DNA of 5,067 bases. It comes from Planctomycetia bacterium. Lineage in GTDB: Bacteria; Planctomycetota; Phycisphaerae; Phycisphaerales; SM1A02. The DNA lies in NCBI GenBank assembly GCA_005798965.1, contig SYIB01000332.1, positions 1 through 5,067 on the forward strand, written 5' to 3'. Both the position numbers and the translations under genes were made by a program. Of this stretch, positions 4,577 to 5,067 are shown one piece after another; position 1 is the stretch's first letter; each line of letters starts with the position of its first letter. Below the pieces are notes generated by a model. The model ran no database searches and had not been told where the DNA came from. It saw nothing but the letters and a program-made list of their open reading frames with translations.

Positions 4577-5067
4577 TCAGGCCTTCTTGGTCGCGGCCAC
4601 AATACGGCGCGCCGCATCGCCCAGGTCGCCCGCAGCCTGCATGGTGGGCAGCTCGGCCTTGGCGGCATCGAGGATCTTGCGGGCTTCCGCCACGTTGGTT
4701 CCTTCGAGGCGCACGACCAGCGGCACCTTGAAGCCGACCGACTTGGCTGCACCAACAATGGCACGCGCGATGCGGTCGCACTGCATGATGCCACCGAAGA
4801 TGTTGACCAGCACGCCCTTCACCTGGCTGTCGCTGAGGATGATCCGGAACGCCTCGCTGACGGCTTCCTCGGTCGCGCTGCCGCCGACATCAAGAAAGTT
4901 CGCCGGCTCGCCGCCCTCGAGCTTGATGATGTCCATCGTGCTCATGGCAAGACCCGCACCGTTCACGAGACAGCCGATCGTGACGTCGAGCGCGACGTAG
5001 GAGAGCCCGAACTCCTGCGCGCGCAGTTCCGCGGCGTTCTCCTCGGTGGGATCGAACATCGCCGCGA
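4577..5067 (-). CDS. sucC: Succinyl-CoA synthetase (succinate-CoA ligase) beta subunit, C-terminal part
   Basis: The reading frame stays open to the right edge, so only the last 162 residues of a protein of about 390 are visible. The enzyme interconverts succinyl-CoA and succinate with formation of ATP or GTP in the TCA cycle, as a complex with the SucD alpha subunit. The fragment matches the E. coli SucC C-terminus block by block: YVALD (23-27), GCLVNGAGLAMSTMD (31-45, the succinyl-CoA ligase beta-chain signature), GGEPANFLDVGG (51-62), NIFGGIMQCD (88-97) and VVRLEGTN (117-124). The usual LDGNIGC is LDVTIGC here. Residues that set ATP or GTP preference lie outside the window. The ATG at 5059 is internal, not the start. 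The next gene downstream is a phosphatase rather than sucD. Confidence 0.96.
   Translation of the reverse strand, partial: AAMFDPTEENAAELRAQEFGLSYVALDVTIGCLVNGAGLAMSTMDIIKLEGGEPANFLDVGGSATEEAVSEAFRIILSDSQVKGVLVNIFGGIMQCDRIARAIVGAAKSVGFKVPLVVRLEGTNVAEARKILDAAKAELPTMQAAGDLGDAARRIVAATKKA

Noticed and set aside
3978..5000. Plus-strand open frame (340 codons) opposite the phosphatase and sucC
   Set aside because: It lies antisense to the HAD motifs and the conserved SucC blocks. It is open only because of codon bias in GC-rich DNA.
1..5067. Search for CRISPR arrays, insertion sequences, phage genes, toxin-antitoxin pairs, reverse transcriptases or other defence genes
   Set aside because: Neither strand shows regular short repeats with spacers, terminal inverted repeats next to a transposase, or domains of such systems. 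The tRNA 3' end shows no duplicated attachment-site copy in the window.

Overview
This GC-rich 5.07 kb window looks like chromosome of a planctomycete, probably of the class Phycisphaerae. The main clue is the first gene: a secreted protein with CC-rich repeats of the TGACCLPDGTC type and a C-terminal dockerin-like double calcium loop, a combination I associate with that group. Two other proteins of unknown function resemble lineage-restricted planctomycete proteins. The taxonomic call is inference from remembered family features, not from a search.

Layout, plus strand: (1) 32-1525, an exported cysteine-rich repeat protein with a dockerin-like tail; (2) 1579-1666, a complete tRNA-Ser(CGA) with its own well-formed sigma70-type promoter at 1538-1566, followed by a perfect 10-bp hairpin; (3) 1749-2633, an NAD(P)-dependent beta-hydroxyacid dehydrogenase of the 3-hydroxyisobutyrate dehydrogenase family; (4) 2713-3018, a small, very basic protein of unknown function behind a possible promoter and a 9-bp direct repeat. 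A convergent intergenic region with two GC-rich hairpins (3045-3112) separates these from the minus-strand genes.

Minus strand, in transcription order: the C-terminal part of succinyl-CoA synthetase beta subunit (sucC, running off the right edge), a HAD-superfamily phosphatase that probably starts at a GTG 5 nt after the sucC stop, and a 245-aa protein of unknown function 28 nt further on. The spacing suggests one transcription unit. sucD does not follow sucC here, although that is the usual order.

The genes do not form an obvious single pathway. The window reads as ordinary core chromosome: TCA-cycle enzyme, housekeeping phosphatase, tRNA and dehydrogenase, plus lineage-specific proteins. 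I see no mobile element, CRISPR array, phage gene or defence module. The points most worth following up are the two uncharacterised proteins, the cysteine-repeat/dockerin architecture and the gene order after sucC. No gap between genes exceeds about 120 bases.
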